This document shows positions 47,466-55,560 of a DNA stretch of 64,000 nt, one piece after another. The notes under the pieces were generated by a model. It did no database searches, was not told the origin of the DNA, and saw only the letters and a list, made by a program, of their open reading frames with translations. How positions within the stretch are numbered: position 1 is the stretch's first letter; the number at the start of each line of letters is the position of its first letter. Location: the NCBI RefSeq assembly GCF_041890415.1, contig NZ_CP169056.1, positions 2,294,001-2,358,000 on the forward strand. Direction: 5' to 3'. The position numbers and the translations under genes were made by a program. Origin of the DNA: Pseudoxanthomonas koreensis_A (GTDB lineage Bacteria; Pseudomonadota; Gammaproteobacteria; Xanthomonadales; Xanthomonadaceae).

Positions 47466-49385
47466 CTAGGTGACCACCGGGCGGTCCGGGCCCACCCGTG
47501 GCACGCGCACGATGAAGACGGTGCCGCCCGCCGCGCCGGCATCGCCTTCACCGGCGCTGCCGATCTCGATGCGCCCGCCCAGCACCTCGGTGACGATCTG
47601 GTGGACGATGTGCAGCCCCAGGCCAGTGCCACCCCGGTTGCGGCGGGTGGTGAAGAACGGCTCGAACACCTGCGCGCGGTGTTCCGGGTCGATGCCGCGC
47701 CCGGCATCGGCCACCTCGATGCGCACCTGCCCGGGCCCGTCGGCATGTGCGCTCACCCGCACCCGGCCCGGGCCGCCGTCGGGATAGCCATGCAGCAGGG
47801 CGTTGCCCAGCAGGTTGGAGACCACCTGCTCCAGCGGGCCGGGGTAACTGTCCATGGCCACCCCGGGCTCCAGCTCCAGTTCCAGCACGATCCCCTCGAT
47901 CGGCTCGCCGCGGCGCAGGCGCGGGTCGGCGTCCAGCACCACCTCGGCCAGGTCGAAGCGCCGCTTCTCCAGCGAGGCGCGGTCCACCGCCACCTGCTTG
48001 AACCGCTGCACCAGCGCCGATGCACGTTTCAGCTCGCCGTCGGCCAGGTCGCAGGCGGCGCGTGCCGAATCCAGGAATGCATCCAGCTCAGAGCGCCGCA
48101 GCCCGGAGCGCAATTGCTGCTGCAGCGCCTCCACGCCGGTATCCACGGTGCTCAGCGCCAGCCGCGCGCTGGCCAGCGGGGTGTTCATCTCGTGCGCCAC
48201 GCCGGCCACCATCAAGCCCAGCGAGGACAGCCGCTCGGCGCGCGCCAGGTCGTGCTGTGCAACCTGCAGGTGCTCGTTGGCCAGGGCCAGGGCGTCATTG
48301 GCCTGGCGCAGGCGGCGCACGTAGGCGGCCTCGCGCGCCAGGCCGCGCGCCTGCCCCATCACCACCAGCAGCACCAGCACGGTCCCCACCGCTGCCAGGC
48401 CGAGCATGATCGCCTTCCAGCGCGCCTGCGATGGCGCCGGCCGGTGCACCAGCACCCGCAACCCGGCAACGCTGGGGTCGGCATGGGCCAGCAGGTCGCC
48501 GTCGGCGCCGCCCCAGGACGCGTGCAGGGTGGAGAAGCTCCAGTTGCGCCAGTGCCCGGACGGCTGCCGTTGCATCAGCCGCCACAACTCCGGGTACTGC
48601 TTTTCCACCGTGCGCTCGGGCGACCCAAGCAGCCAGCCCCAGGCATCGCCCGGTTCCGGGCCGATCAGCCAGCCACCCTGCGGATGCACCAGGTACAGGT
48701 GGAAGCCATCCTGGCGCGCCTGCTCACGCAGCCGCTGCAGCAGGATCTCGCCGTGCACGTTGACCACCGCCACGCCGGTGCTGCCATCGGCCATCACGAA
48801 CGGCGCCGCGGCGCGCAGGGTGGGCCGCAGCGGTTGTTCGATGCGGCCGTTCTCCACGTTGAGGTCCAGCGGCGACAAGTGCACCTGGCCCGGCTGCAGG
48901 CGCAGGCCGTGCTCGAAGAACGGCCGTCCACTCTTGTCCTGCAGTGCGGCCATGCGCACCTGGTACACGTGGCCACGGTCCTGGTCCAGGCGCAGCTGCT
49001 CCATCCCGCCGGCATCGATCCAGCGCACCTTGTGGTATTCGCCGCCGGCAAGCAGGAACGCGGTGTAGGTATGGGCCAGCGCCGAATCGGGCCGCCAGCC
49101 GTCTTCGGCCAGGCGCGGGGTGACGTTGGCGAGGAAGCGGGTGTCGTCGCGCAGGCGCACCGCCCAGCGCAGGATCGAGCGCGCCGCGCCCTGCACCGCA
49201 TCGTGCCCGGCCTGGCGCTCGGGCGCGCTCACCGCGCGGTCCACCTCGTACCAGAGCAGCGGCAGGCCGACCAGCAGCCCCAGCAGCCAGGGCGCAGCCA
49301 CCACCGCCACCCGTCGCGGGCGCGACCGCAGCGCTACCCAGCACTCGCCCAGGTAGCTGCGCAGCGCGCTCCAGTTGGCGCTCAC
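47466..49385 (-). CDS. Membrane sensor histidine kinase
   Basis: A 639-residue kinase starting with GTG at 49385, two bases after the stop of the REC-EAL gene. Two membrane segments (about residues 26-46 and 325-348) flank a periplasmic sensor of about 280 residues with Cache-like features such as TRFLANVTPRLAEDGWRP and TAFLLAGGEYHKVRWIDAGG. A coiled coil leads to the H-box VAGVAHEMNTPLASARLAL; ATP-binding boxes are NLLGNALLHG, VADAGRGID and GTGLGLHIVHQI. It forms a unit with the upstream EAL regulator and adjoins pilB, so control of pilus-linked behaviour is possible but unproven. Confidence 0.88.
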   Translation of the reverse strand: MSANWSALRSYLGECWVALRSRPRRVAVVAAPWLLGLLVGLPLLWYEVDRAVSAPERQAGHDAVQGAARSILRWAVRLRDDTRFLANVTPRLAEDGWRPDSALAHTYTAFLLAGGEYHKVRWIDAGGMEQLRLDQDRGHVYQVRMAALQDKSGRPFFEHGLRLQPGQVHLSPLDLNVENGRIEQPLRPTLRAAAPFVMADGSTGVAVVNVHGEILLQRLREQARQDGFHLYLVHPQGGWLIGPEPGDAWGWLLGSPERTVEKQYPELWRLMQRQPSGHWRNWSFSTLHASWGGADGDLLAHADPSVAGLRVLVHRPAPSQARWKAIMLGLAAVGTVLVLLVVMGQARGLAREAAYVRRLRQANDALALANEHLQVAQHDLARAERLSSLGLMVAGVAHEMNTPLASARLALSTVDTGVEALQQQLRSGLRRSELDAFLDSARAACDLADGELKRASALVQRFKQVAVDRASLEKRRFDLAEVVLDADPRLRRGEPIEGIVLELELEPGVAMDSYPGPLEQVVSNLLGNALLHGYPDGGPGRVRVSAHADGPGQVRIEVADAGRGIDPEHRAQVFEPFFTTRRNRGGTGLGLHIVHQIVTEVLGGRIEIGSAGEGDAGAAGGTVFIVRVPRVGPDRPVVT

Positions 49386-49387
49386 GC

Positions 49388-51613
49388 TCAGGCGGCTCCG
49401 GCCTGCGCGCGCAGGCGCTGCAGGAAATCCTCCAGCGGCTCGGGCCGTGCGTACAGGAAGCCCTGTGCACACGGGCACCCCTGCTGCCGCAGCCAGGTGG
49501 CCTGGGCCGTGGTCTCCACGCCCTCGGCCACCACGTCCAGGCCCAGACAACGGCCCAGGGCGATGATCATCTCCGACACGGTGCCGTCCACCGCGCCCTG
49601 GTCGATGCTGGCGATGAAGTGGCGGTCCAGCTTGAGCCGGGTCACCGGCAGCGAATGCACGTAGCGCAGCGAGGAGTAGCCCATGCCGAAGTCATCCACC
49701 GCCAGCGGGAAGCCCAGCGCGCGCAAGCGCCGCAGCACGTTGCGGCCGGCCTGGTAGTCGCTCATCACCACGCCCTCGGTGATCTCCAGTTCGAGGCGCC
49801 GTGGCTCGATGCCGTACTGCGCGAGCAATTGCACAAGTTCCTCGACGAACTCGCGGCGGCGCAACTGCAGCGGCGAGACGTTGACCGACACCGGGATATC
49901 CGCGAACCCCGCCTGCGCCAGCGCCTGCAACGCCTGGCACGCCTGCTCGGTCACCAGCCGCCCGAGCGGCACGATCAGGCCGCTGGCCTCGGCGATGGGG
50001 ATGAACCGTGCCGGCGGCACCGGCTGGCCGTCCTCGGTCCAGCGCGCAAGCACCTCGGCACCAACGATGCGTCCGTCCTCCAGGCTCACCTGCGCCTGCA
50101 GCGCAATGTGGATGCGATGCTCGCGCACCGCGCGGTACAGCGCACGCGACTCCAGGAAGCGGGCACGGTTCTCGGCCTCGCCTTCAGTCACGTATTCGGC
50201 CAGCTCGCCGCGATTACGGGCCCGGCGCAGCAGCAACAGCGCCACGGCCACCACCCCGCGAGCCTGGCCGCTGTAGCGGTCCAGGTCCACGCGCGCCGCG
50301 TCCACGCCCAGGAACGGCAGCGCATGGTCGTCCTCGCCCTGCTCCAGCGCGGCTACCGGGTCGGCGGCCAACTGCGCACTCGGGCCGAGCACGGCGAAGG
50401 TGCCTTCGTGCAGCCGCGCCACCATGCATGGCGGGGGATACAACTGGCGCAGGCGCCCGGCCATGCGTTGCAGCAGCAGATCGCCCTGCTCGGCCCCCAG
50501 CGCCAGGCTGCCATGCGTGTACTGGCCCAGGTCCACCGCAAGCAGGCTGCAGCCGCGCGCCGATGGCGCCGCCAGCACCCGCTCCAGCTCGCGCTCCAGC
50601 GCATTGCCATTGGGGATGTCCAGCAACGGGTCGCAATAGGCCACGTGGTCCAGGCGCGCGGCCAGGTCCACGTTGATCAGGCCGGCGTTGGCATGCAGCG
50701 CAAACACCCGCAGCAACTCGCGCTCCTCGTCGTCCAGGACGCGGTCGGTGGCCAGGTACACCGCGGCCTGCGGCGCCAGCTCGCCACCATCGAAGAACAG
50801 CACCTGGCCGTCGGCGCCTTCAAGCGAGGTCTGCCGTTGCAGCGCATCGAGCAGCGCCTGGCGGATGGCCGGATCGCCGATGGCCTCCAGCGGCTGCATG
50901 CACAGCGCGGTGAAGCGGCCGGCCGCACTCACCACCCGGGCGCTGGACAGGGGCGCATCGCGGTGCTCGGCGCGCACGCACACCATGCCGTCCGCCGGCA
51001 CCTGCAGCAGTTGCGCCAACTCGTGCAGCATGTGCCCGGAAAATTCGCCCAGGTCATGCACGCCCGCCAGCTGGCGCCCGGCATGCACGATCTGCTGCAG
51101 CCCGCGCTTGGTCCGGCCCAGCGCGCGGATCTCGCGCCAGGTACGCAGTGTGCCGGTGACGATGCCCTGCAACCGCTCGCGGTACAGGTCGGTCTTGAGC
51201 CAGTAGTCGCTGATGTCCAGTTGCTGCAGGGTCTGCCGCATCGGCGCCATGCCCGGCTGGCCGGTGACCAGCACGATGCGCACCTCGGCATTGCCCAGTT
51301 GCTCGCGCACGCTGCGCACCAGGCGCAGGCCGGCATCGTCGGTTTCCATCACCACGTCCAGCAGGATGGCCGACACATCGGGCGTGCGCGCCAGCAATTC
51401 CTCGGCCTCGGCGGCGGAGGATGCGGTGAGCAACTGCAGGGGGCTGTCGTCGAACCGGAAATCGGAAAGCGCCAGCCGCAGCGAATGCTGGAACGCCGGG
51501 TCGTCGTCCACGCTCAGCACCGTGAACGGCGCGGCCACGCCCGCGTCGGCGGCCGTCATCTCCGGCTGGAACTCGAACATCCTGTCATCGCCCGGAGGGG
51601 CGCTACTGCTCAT
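49388..51613 (-). CDS. REC-DUF3369-GGDEF(degenerate)-EAL regulator
   Basis: A 741-residue response regulator with an output for cyclic di-GMP. The receiver domain has VLSVDDDP and Asp86 in AILLDVVME. A DUF3369-like sensor region follows (LQQIVHAGRQLAGVHDL). The GGDEF domain is degenerate (RLHEGTFAVLG in place of the active motif). The EAL domain is well kept: GAEVLARW (EVL replaces EAL), VSVNVSP, LELEITEGV, DDFGMGYSS, KLDRHFI and AEGVET. It is likely a phosphodiesterase driven by the adjacent kinase. It heads the kinase-regulator pair next to pilB. Confidence 0.88.
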   Translation of the reverse strand: MSSSAPPGDDRMFEFQPEMTAADAGVAAPFTVLSVDDDPAFQHSLRLALSDFRFDDSPLQLLTASSAAEAEELLARTPDVSAILLDVVMETDDAGLRLVRSVREQLGNAEVRIVLVTGQPGMAPMRQTLQQLDISDYWLKTDLYRERLQGIVTGTLRTWREIRALGRTKRGLQQIVHAGRQLAGVHDLGEFSGHMLHELAQLLQVPADGMVCVRAEHRDAPLSSARVVSAAGRFTALCMQPLEAIGDPAIRQALLDALQRQTSLEGADGQVLFFDGGELAPQAAVYLATDRVLDDEERELLRVFALHANAGLINVDLAARLDHVAYCDPLLDIPNGNALERELERVLAAPSARGCSLLAVDLGQYTHGSLALGAEQGDLLLQRMAGRLRQLYPPPCMVARLHEGTFAVLGPSAQLAADPVAALEQGEDDHALPFLGVDAARVDLDRYSGQARGVVAVALLLLRRARNRGELAEYVTEGEAENRARFLESRALYRAVREHRIHIALQAQVSLEDGRIVGAEVLARWTEDGQPVPPARFIPIAEASGLIVPLGRLVTEQACQALQALAQAGFADIPVSVNVSPLQLRRREFVEELVQLLAQYGIEPRRLELEITEGVVMSDYQAGRNVLRRLRALGFPLAVDDFGMGYSSLRYVHSLPVTRLKLDRHFIASIDQGAVDGTVSEMIIALGRCLGLDVVAEGVETTAQATWLRQQGCPCAQGFLYARPEPLEDFLQRLRAQAGAA

Positions 51614-51692
51614 GTCCCATCCCCCCTTGGCCTACGCCAAGTCGACACGTGCAGCCGCAGCCTAACCCAGACACCCCGGAACGCGCGACCTG

Positions 51693-51711
51693 ATGGCACC
51701 GTCAGTGCCAT
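51693..51711. promoter_or_regulatory. Inverted repeat upstream of the REC-EAL gene
   Basis: ATGGCAC-CGTCA-GTGCCAT, a 7-bp stem with 5-base loop, about 80 bases upstream of the REC-EAL start. It could be an operator. Nothing else notable is in 51614-51860. Confidence 0.35.
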
Positions 51712-51860
51712 GGCCTTCACATGAGGGGAACGGCAATGCTCCGCCGGTGCCTGGATATCACGTTGTCCGCAAGCAGATCCTGGCTCGCTCAACAGACAAC
51801 ATGATGTCCGCTATTTTCACCCCGCCATCCGCCGGACCCGGCGGTCCGGGCCTCCCGCCT

Positions 51861-52847
51861 TCAGAGCAACTCCGCGCGCAATGCCTGCGCGGACTTGGGC
51901 GACAACAAGCCCGGCGCCACGTCGAACACGGTACGCGCGCCCACTTGCCCGTCCTGGCGCATCCGGTGCACCGCCCGTGCATAGGCCACCAGCACGCTGG
52001 CAGTGAACTGCGGGTTGCTGCCCAGCGCCAGCCGGTACTCCACCACCTGCGCCTGGTCGGCATCGGTATTGCCGCTGCGGATCACGAAGCCGCCATGCGG
52101 CATCGCCGCGTGGTCGCGCGCCAGGGCCTCGGCGGAAATGAAATGCACCGTGGTGGCGTAAGGCTCGAAGTAATGCGGCATCGACACGATGGCCTGGCGC
52201 ACCTGCTCCGGGTCGGCGCCATCCTCCAGCACCACGTGGCATTCGCGCACATGGCGCTCGCGCACCGACAGTTCCGGACGCTCCCCGGCGCGCACCCGCG
52301 CAATCGCATCCTCGGAAGGAATCGTGTACTGCACCCCGCCGGCCACGCCCGGCACCCGCCGCAACGCATCGGAATGGCCCTGGCTCAGCCCGTGGCCCCA
52401 GAACGTATAGGTGGCGCCCTCCGGCAGCAGGGCCTCGCCGAACACGCGGTTGATCGAGAACAGCCCCGGGTCCCAGCCGCAGGCAACCAGCGCCAGCGTG
52501 CCGCCGGCACGCGCCTGCGCATCCACCGCCTCGAAGTACTCGGGGATGCGTGCATGCGTATCGAAGCTGTCCACGGTGTTGAACCGCGCCGCGAACGCCG
52601 GGCCCTGCACCGGCAGGTCGTCACGCGAGCCGCCGCACAGCACCAGCACGTCGATATCACGCTCGCGCCCGGCCAGCGCATCGATCCCGAACACGGGCGT
52701 GCCCGCATGCAGCGGCACCACGTCCTGCGGCGCGCGCCGGGTGTAGATGCCCACCAGTGACATGTCCGCATTGCGGGCGACGGCCGCCTCCACCCCACGG
52801 CCCAGGTTGCCGTAGCCGGCAACCGCGATACGAATGGCACCACTCAT
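51861..52847 (-). CDS. ddh: meso-Diaminopimelate D-dehydrogenase
   Basis: A 328-residue NADP-dependent enzyme that interconverts meso-diaminopimelate and tetrahydrodipicolinate, a one-step lysine/cell-wall branch. The nucleotide-binding start is IRIAVAGYGNLGRGVEAAV, then VGIYTRR, VLVLCGGSRDDLPVQGP and CGWDPGLFSINRVFGEALL, with WGHGLSQGHSDALRRV as in Ddh. Length is typical (about 326). The gene stands alone between pilus-associated signalling genes and a toxin-antitoxin module, which is an unusual place for it. Whether it is the main lysine route cannot be judged here. Confidence 0.9.
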   Translation of the reverse strand: MSGAIRIAVAGYGNLGRGVEAAVARNADMSLVGIYTRRAPQDVVPLHAGTPVFGIDALAGRERDIDVLVLCGGSRDDLPVQGPAFAARFNTVDSFDTHARIPEYFEAVDAQARAGGTLALVACGWDPGLFSINRVFGEALLPEGATYTFWGHGLSQGHSDALRRVPGVAGGVQYTIPSEDAIARVRAGERPELSVRERHVRECHVVLEDGADPEQVRQAIVSMPHYFEPYATTVHFISAEALARDHAAMPHGGFVIRSGNTDADQAQVVEYRLALGSNPQFTASVLVAYARAVHRMRQDGQVGARTVFDVAPGLLSPKSAQALRAELL

Positions 52848-52987
52848 GATGATCAGCAAGGCTCCATGGACGCAGGCCCGCGGGGACACCGGCACCTGCC
52901 GGCAGCTCGCCATCGGACCAAAGCGCCCATTGTCGCCCACGCGCGGTTGCGCGCCGAGCCCGCCCCTTGCACGGGGCCTGCCACCTT

Positions 52988-53089
52988 TGTAGGAGCCCGT
53001 CTCGCGGGCGACCTCGCAGCACGGAACGACCTCGGCGCGTCACACCTCGCCGCGGTCGCCGGCAAGACCGGCTCCTACAACAGCGCGGC
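52988..53089. repeat. REP-pair unit left of the RelB/ParE module
   Basis: A plus-strand GCCCG-type REP, a CAGCACGGAACGACCT spacer and a minus-strand GCCGG-type REP, followed by CAACAGCGCGGC. It differs at two positions from the unit at 53755-53856, 767 bases away in direct orientation. Confidence 0.88.
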
Positions 53090-53094
53090 AACGA

Positions 53095-53382
53095 TCAGGA
53101 CGCCGTCGACGGCCATTGTTGGGCTGCATGCAGCACGCGCAGGATGGTCACAACGTGAGGGGCTTCCCTGTAGACGACAATGTAATTTGAACGGACAACC
53201 ATTTCTCGCGTACCCGCGATACGTCCCGCCCGATACAGCTTGGGATGGCCCGGCAAGGCGGCTGCCTTGACTTCGATGTCATCCTTCAACCGCTGCGCAG
53301 CATCCGGGTTGTCGTCCGAGATGCGGTCGACGATGGCCAACAAGTCGGCACGTGCCGCCTCTTGCCACTCAAGAACCGGCAC
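53095..53382 (-). CDS. RelE/ParE family toxin
   Basis: A 95-residue type II toxin. The start VLEWQEAARADLLAIVDRI and the later IAGTREMVVRSNYIVVYREA with VTILRVLHAAQQWP fit the RelE/ParE superfamily. ParE-like members poison gyrase and RelE-like members cut mRNA; the sequence alone does not decide. Its ATG overlaps the antitoxin stop by 14 bases, the normal antitoxin-first arrangement. The pair is bracketed by two nearly identical REP-pair units. Confidence 0.88.
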   Translation of the reverse strand: MPVLEWQEAARADLLAIVDRISDDNPDAAQRLKDDIEVKAAALPGHPKLYRAGRIAGTREMVVRSNYIVVYREAPHVVTILRVLHAAQQWPSTAS

Positions 53383-53668
53383 CGCGTTTCCGGTCGATCA
53401 GCGCTTGGGCGTCGTCCATGACCTGTTGGTGCGGGATCGCCGGGCGGGTGTCGGTCAGGGCCTCCTGAACCTTGGCGCGAAACCAGGCGTCATGGGTCTG
53501 CGGGTCGGCGGTGAGACCAGCCGGCAAACCGCCTTCCTTGGTGACACGAGTCAGCAGGATGCGTACCGCATCTGAGATGGTCAGGCCGACGTTGGCCAGC
53601 GCTTCGCTCGCCTCTGCCTTCAGTTGTTCATTGACGCGGACATGCAGCATCGAAGTCCGGGCTGTCAT
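53369..53668 (-). CDS. RelB/DinJ family antitoxin
   Basis: A 99-residue ribbon-helix-helix antitoxin. The N-terminus MLHVRVNEQLKAEASEALAN with GLTISDAVRILLTRV is the RelB/DinJ pattern. The C-terminal part after residue 60 is the expected toxin-binding tail. It likely represses its own promoter. The start at 53668 (MTARTSM) or 53650 (MLHVRV) are both possible. It precedes and overlaps the toxin gene. Confidence 0.87.
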   Translation of the reverse strand: MTARTSMLHVRVNEQLKAEASEALANVGLTISDAVRILLTRVTKEGGLPAGLTADPQTHDAWFRAKVQEALTDTRPAIPHQQVMDDAQALIDRKRGAGS

Positions 53669-53739
53669 AGAGGAACTCCACAGGATCTGGCGGTTCTATC
53701 CTGCATCTCAATTGAGATACGGTCAAGAACCCAAGTCTG

Positions 53740-53754
53740 CCCCCCCCCCCCCCC
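53740..53754. repeat. Run of 15 cytosines
   Basis: A homopolymer of C directly abutting the REP-pair unit at 53755. Such tracts slip easily during replication and are also error-prone in sequencing. It is not inside a gene. Confidence 0.9.
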
Positions 53755-53856
53755 TGTAGGAGCCCGTCTCGCGGGCGACCTCGCAGCACGGAACGACCTC
53801 GCCGCGTCACACCTCGCCGCGGTCGCCGGCGAGACCGGCTCCTACAACAGCGCGGC
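53755..53856. repeat. REP-pair unit right of the RelB/ParE module
   Basis: Direct copy of 52988-53089 with two mismatches: GGC to GCC in the spacer and CAA to CGA in the second REP loop. It lies upstream of the antitoxin gene. Confidence 0.88.
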
Positions 53857-53872
53857 TACGCGCGAGCGCCCT

Positions 53873-53983
53873 TGTAGGAGCCCGCCTTGCGGGCGACATG
53901 GAGCGCCGTGCGCAGCGTGGTCGCTGCAGGCGATGGTGCGGGGAGCGCGGCGACAGCGGTCGCCGGCAAGGCCGGCTCCTACA
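53873..53983. repeat. Additional REP pair near the broken pilin
   Basis: A plus-strand GCCCG-type REP at 53873-53901 and a minus-strand GCCGG-type REP at 53958-53982 with an unrelated spacer. The minus-strand one lies 20 bases from the stop of the pilin remnant. The stretch 53669-54001 holds only these repeats and the C-tract. Confidence 0.8.
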
Positions 53984-54001
53984 GCGGGGCCGGCGTGGGC
54001 C

Positions 54002-54222
54002 TCAGGCCCGACACTCGGAGGGCACGTGCTTGTTTTCACCGGCGGTGCGCCGGCAGGCCCACTGGACCGGCTCATCGAAATTGTAGGTCGGTGCCAGGGT
54101 CAGGGTGACCGAGCCAGCAGCGGCCGTCGTGGTGACGGTAATGACGCCGTTGCCTACACAGGCCAGAGTAGAAACATTGGCCGTCGGCGCAGCCAATCCT
54201 GGTACGGCACTGCAGGCACTAG
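54002..54222 (-). pseudogene. C-terminal part of a type IV pilin, cut by an IS element
   Basis: The reading frame gives ACVGNGVITVTTTAAAGSVT and ends in VPSECRA with a stop at 54002. It matches the intact pilin at 58151-58564 closely (ACIGNGVITVTTTSVAGSVT and VPAECRS). It is cut at 54222 by the IS. Joining it to 55302-55345 after removing one CTAG restores one frame: TENIHVAAALDTSACSAVPG followed by LAAPTANVSTLACVGNG. The start and N-terminal helix are missing, so this is a remnant. Confidence 0.88.
54219..54222. repeat. Target-site duplication CTAG, left copy
   Basis: CTAG directly before the left IS end, matching CTAG at 55302-55305. Four-base CTAG-type targets are known for the IS5 group. 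Confidence 0.8.
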
Positions 54223-55301
54223 GGATGCTCTGAACAAATCCTTCGGCGACAATAGCGCAAGGTTCGACGGATGACGACGATGATGCAGCTGAGCTTCGGC
54301 GACGCGGAACACACGAACAAGCGCAAGAAGACGCGGCGCGAGACCTTCCTTGCGGAGATGGAGCAGGTGGTGCCGTGGAGTGGTCTGCTGGCGTTGATCG
54401 TTCCGCACTATCCGAAGACGGGCCAGCGCGGCCGGCAGCCGTACCCGCTGGCGACGATGCTGCGCATCCACTTCCTGCAGCAGTGGTACGCGCTGAGCGA
54501 TCCGGGCATGGAAGAGGCGCTGTACGAGATGCCGGTGATGCGCCGCTTCGCCCGTCTGGGCGGGCTGGACAACATTCCGGATGAGACGACGATCCTCAAC
54601 TTCCGGCGACTGCTGGAGACCCATGAGCTTGCGCCGCAGATCTTGGATCGGGTGAATGCCCATCTGGCACGCAAGGGCCAGAGCCTGAAGGCCGGCACGA
54701 TCGTGGATGCGACGATCGTTGCGGCTCCGAGTTCGACGAAGAACAAGGATGGCGAGCGCGATCCGGAGATGCACCAGACGAAGAAGGGCAACCAGTGGCA
54801 CTTCGGGATGAAGGCGCACATTGGCGTGGACGAGGAATCGGGCCTGGTACACCACGTGGAGTGCACGGCGGCGAACGTGAATGACGTGACGCAGGTGCAC
54901 AAGCTGCTGCACGGCAAGGAAGAATTGCGGAGAAGCCGTCGAAATTGCGTGCGATGAAGAACAGGCGCGAGCGGGGTTACGCCGAGCGCTGGGAGCACTT
55001 CAAGGCCAGCGTGCGGGCGAAGGTGGAGCATCCGTTCCGGGTGGTGAAGCGCCAGTTCGGCTACACCAAGGTGCGCTACCGCGGCCTGGCGAAGAACACG
55101 GCGCAGGCGGTGATACTGTTCGCGCTGTCGAACCTGTGGATGGCGCGGCGACGTTTGTTGCAGCCGACGGGGTAACTCCGTCTGGCGGACGGGGAAACCC
55201 GTCGAGAACCGCAAAAAATGGCGTAATTTTGATCAGATCGAGGTCGATCGAGCGCTTCGAGGCTGGAGTACGGGCGTCAAAGCGCTTTGATCAGACCTTC
55301 C
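54223..55301 (+). mobile_element. IS5-family insertion sequence, defective
   Basis: A 1079-bp element with imperfect terminal inverted repeats: GGATGCTCTGAACAAATCC at the left end and GGAAGGTCTGATCAAAGCG as the complement of the right end. CTAG flanks both sides. It carries one IS5-type transposase that is frameshifted by an internal deletion, so it is not self-mobile. It interrupts a pilin gene in opposite orientation. Its deletion suggests the insertion is not very recent, but the flanking duplication is still perfect. Confidence 0.85.
54271..55175 (+). pseudogene. IS5-family transposase, internally deleted
   Basis: The first part (54271-54957) has MMQLSFGDAEHTNKRKKTRR, the first catalytic Asp in GTIVDATIVAAPSSTKN and GMKAHIGVDEESGLVHHVEC. 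After HGKEE the frame runs into unrelated residues and stops. The C-terminal part continues in another frame (about 54930-55175) with VEHPFRVVKRQFGYTKVRYR and NTAQAVILFALSNLWMARR, including the catalytic Glu region. About 50 residues between them, with the second Asp, are missing. The enzyme should be inactive. Confidence 0.9.
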
Positions 55302-55345
55302 CTAGTGTCCAGTGCGGCAGCGACGTGAATATTCTCCGTCACCAG
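55302..55345 (-). pseudogene. Middle fragment of the pilin gene on the other side of the IS
   Basis: On the minus strand this reads LVTENIHVAAALDT, matching IVTENIHIANAVDAT of the intact pilin. It begins with the second CTAG copy. Upstream of 55345 the similarity to pilin stops, so the N-terminal half has been lost or replaced. Confidence 0.75.
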
Positions 55346-55359
55346 TCCCTGTAACCACC

Positions 55360-55440
55360 TGAGAGCACGAAAGCTTCTGCCACCCGCGCCCCGAGGTTGC
55401 CAAAGCCGGCAGCGGCAATGCCGATGACGGTACTTAGATG
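55360..55440 (-). pseudogene. Rossmann-like remnant resembling the Ddh N-terminus
   Basis: In one minus-strand frame this short stretch gives VIGIAAAGFGNLGARVAEAF, close to IRIAVAGYGNLGRGVEAAV at the start of Ddh. It then stops at TGA before the pilin fragment. I read it as a leftover of a dehydrogenase gene or chance similarity. The rest of 55346-55560 shows no gene. Confidence 0.3.
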
Positions 55441-55560
55441 GCCGGCGACGCTCCCTGGGTGCGGCTCGAGGATTCACCGACGCAAGTCAGCGCGCCTATG
55501 AGGCCGAGCAAACGGCCACTATTGCCCAACTTGACCTCTCCCAAAGGGTCAAGGCTCCCG

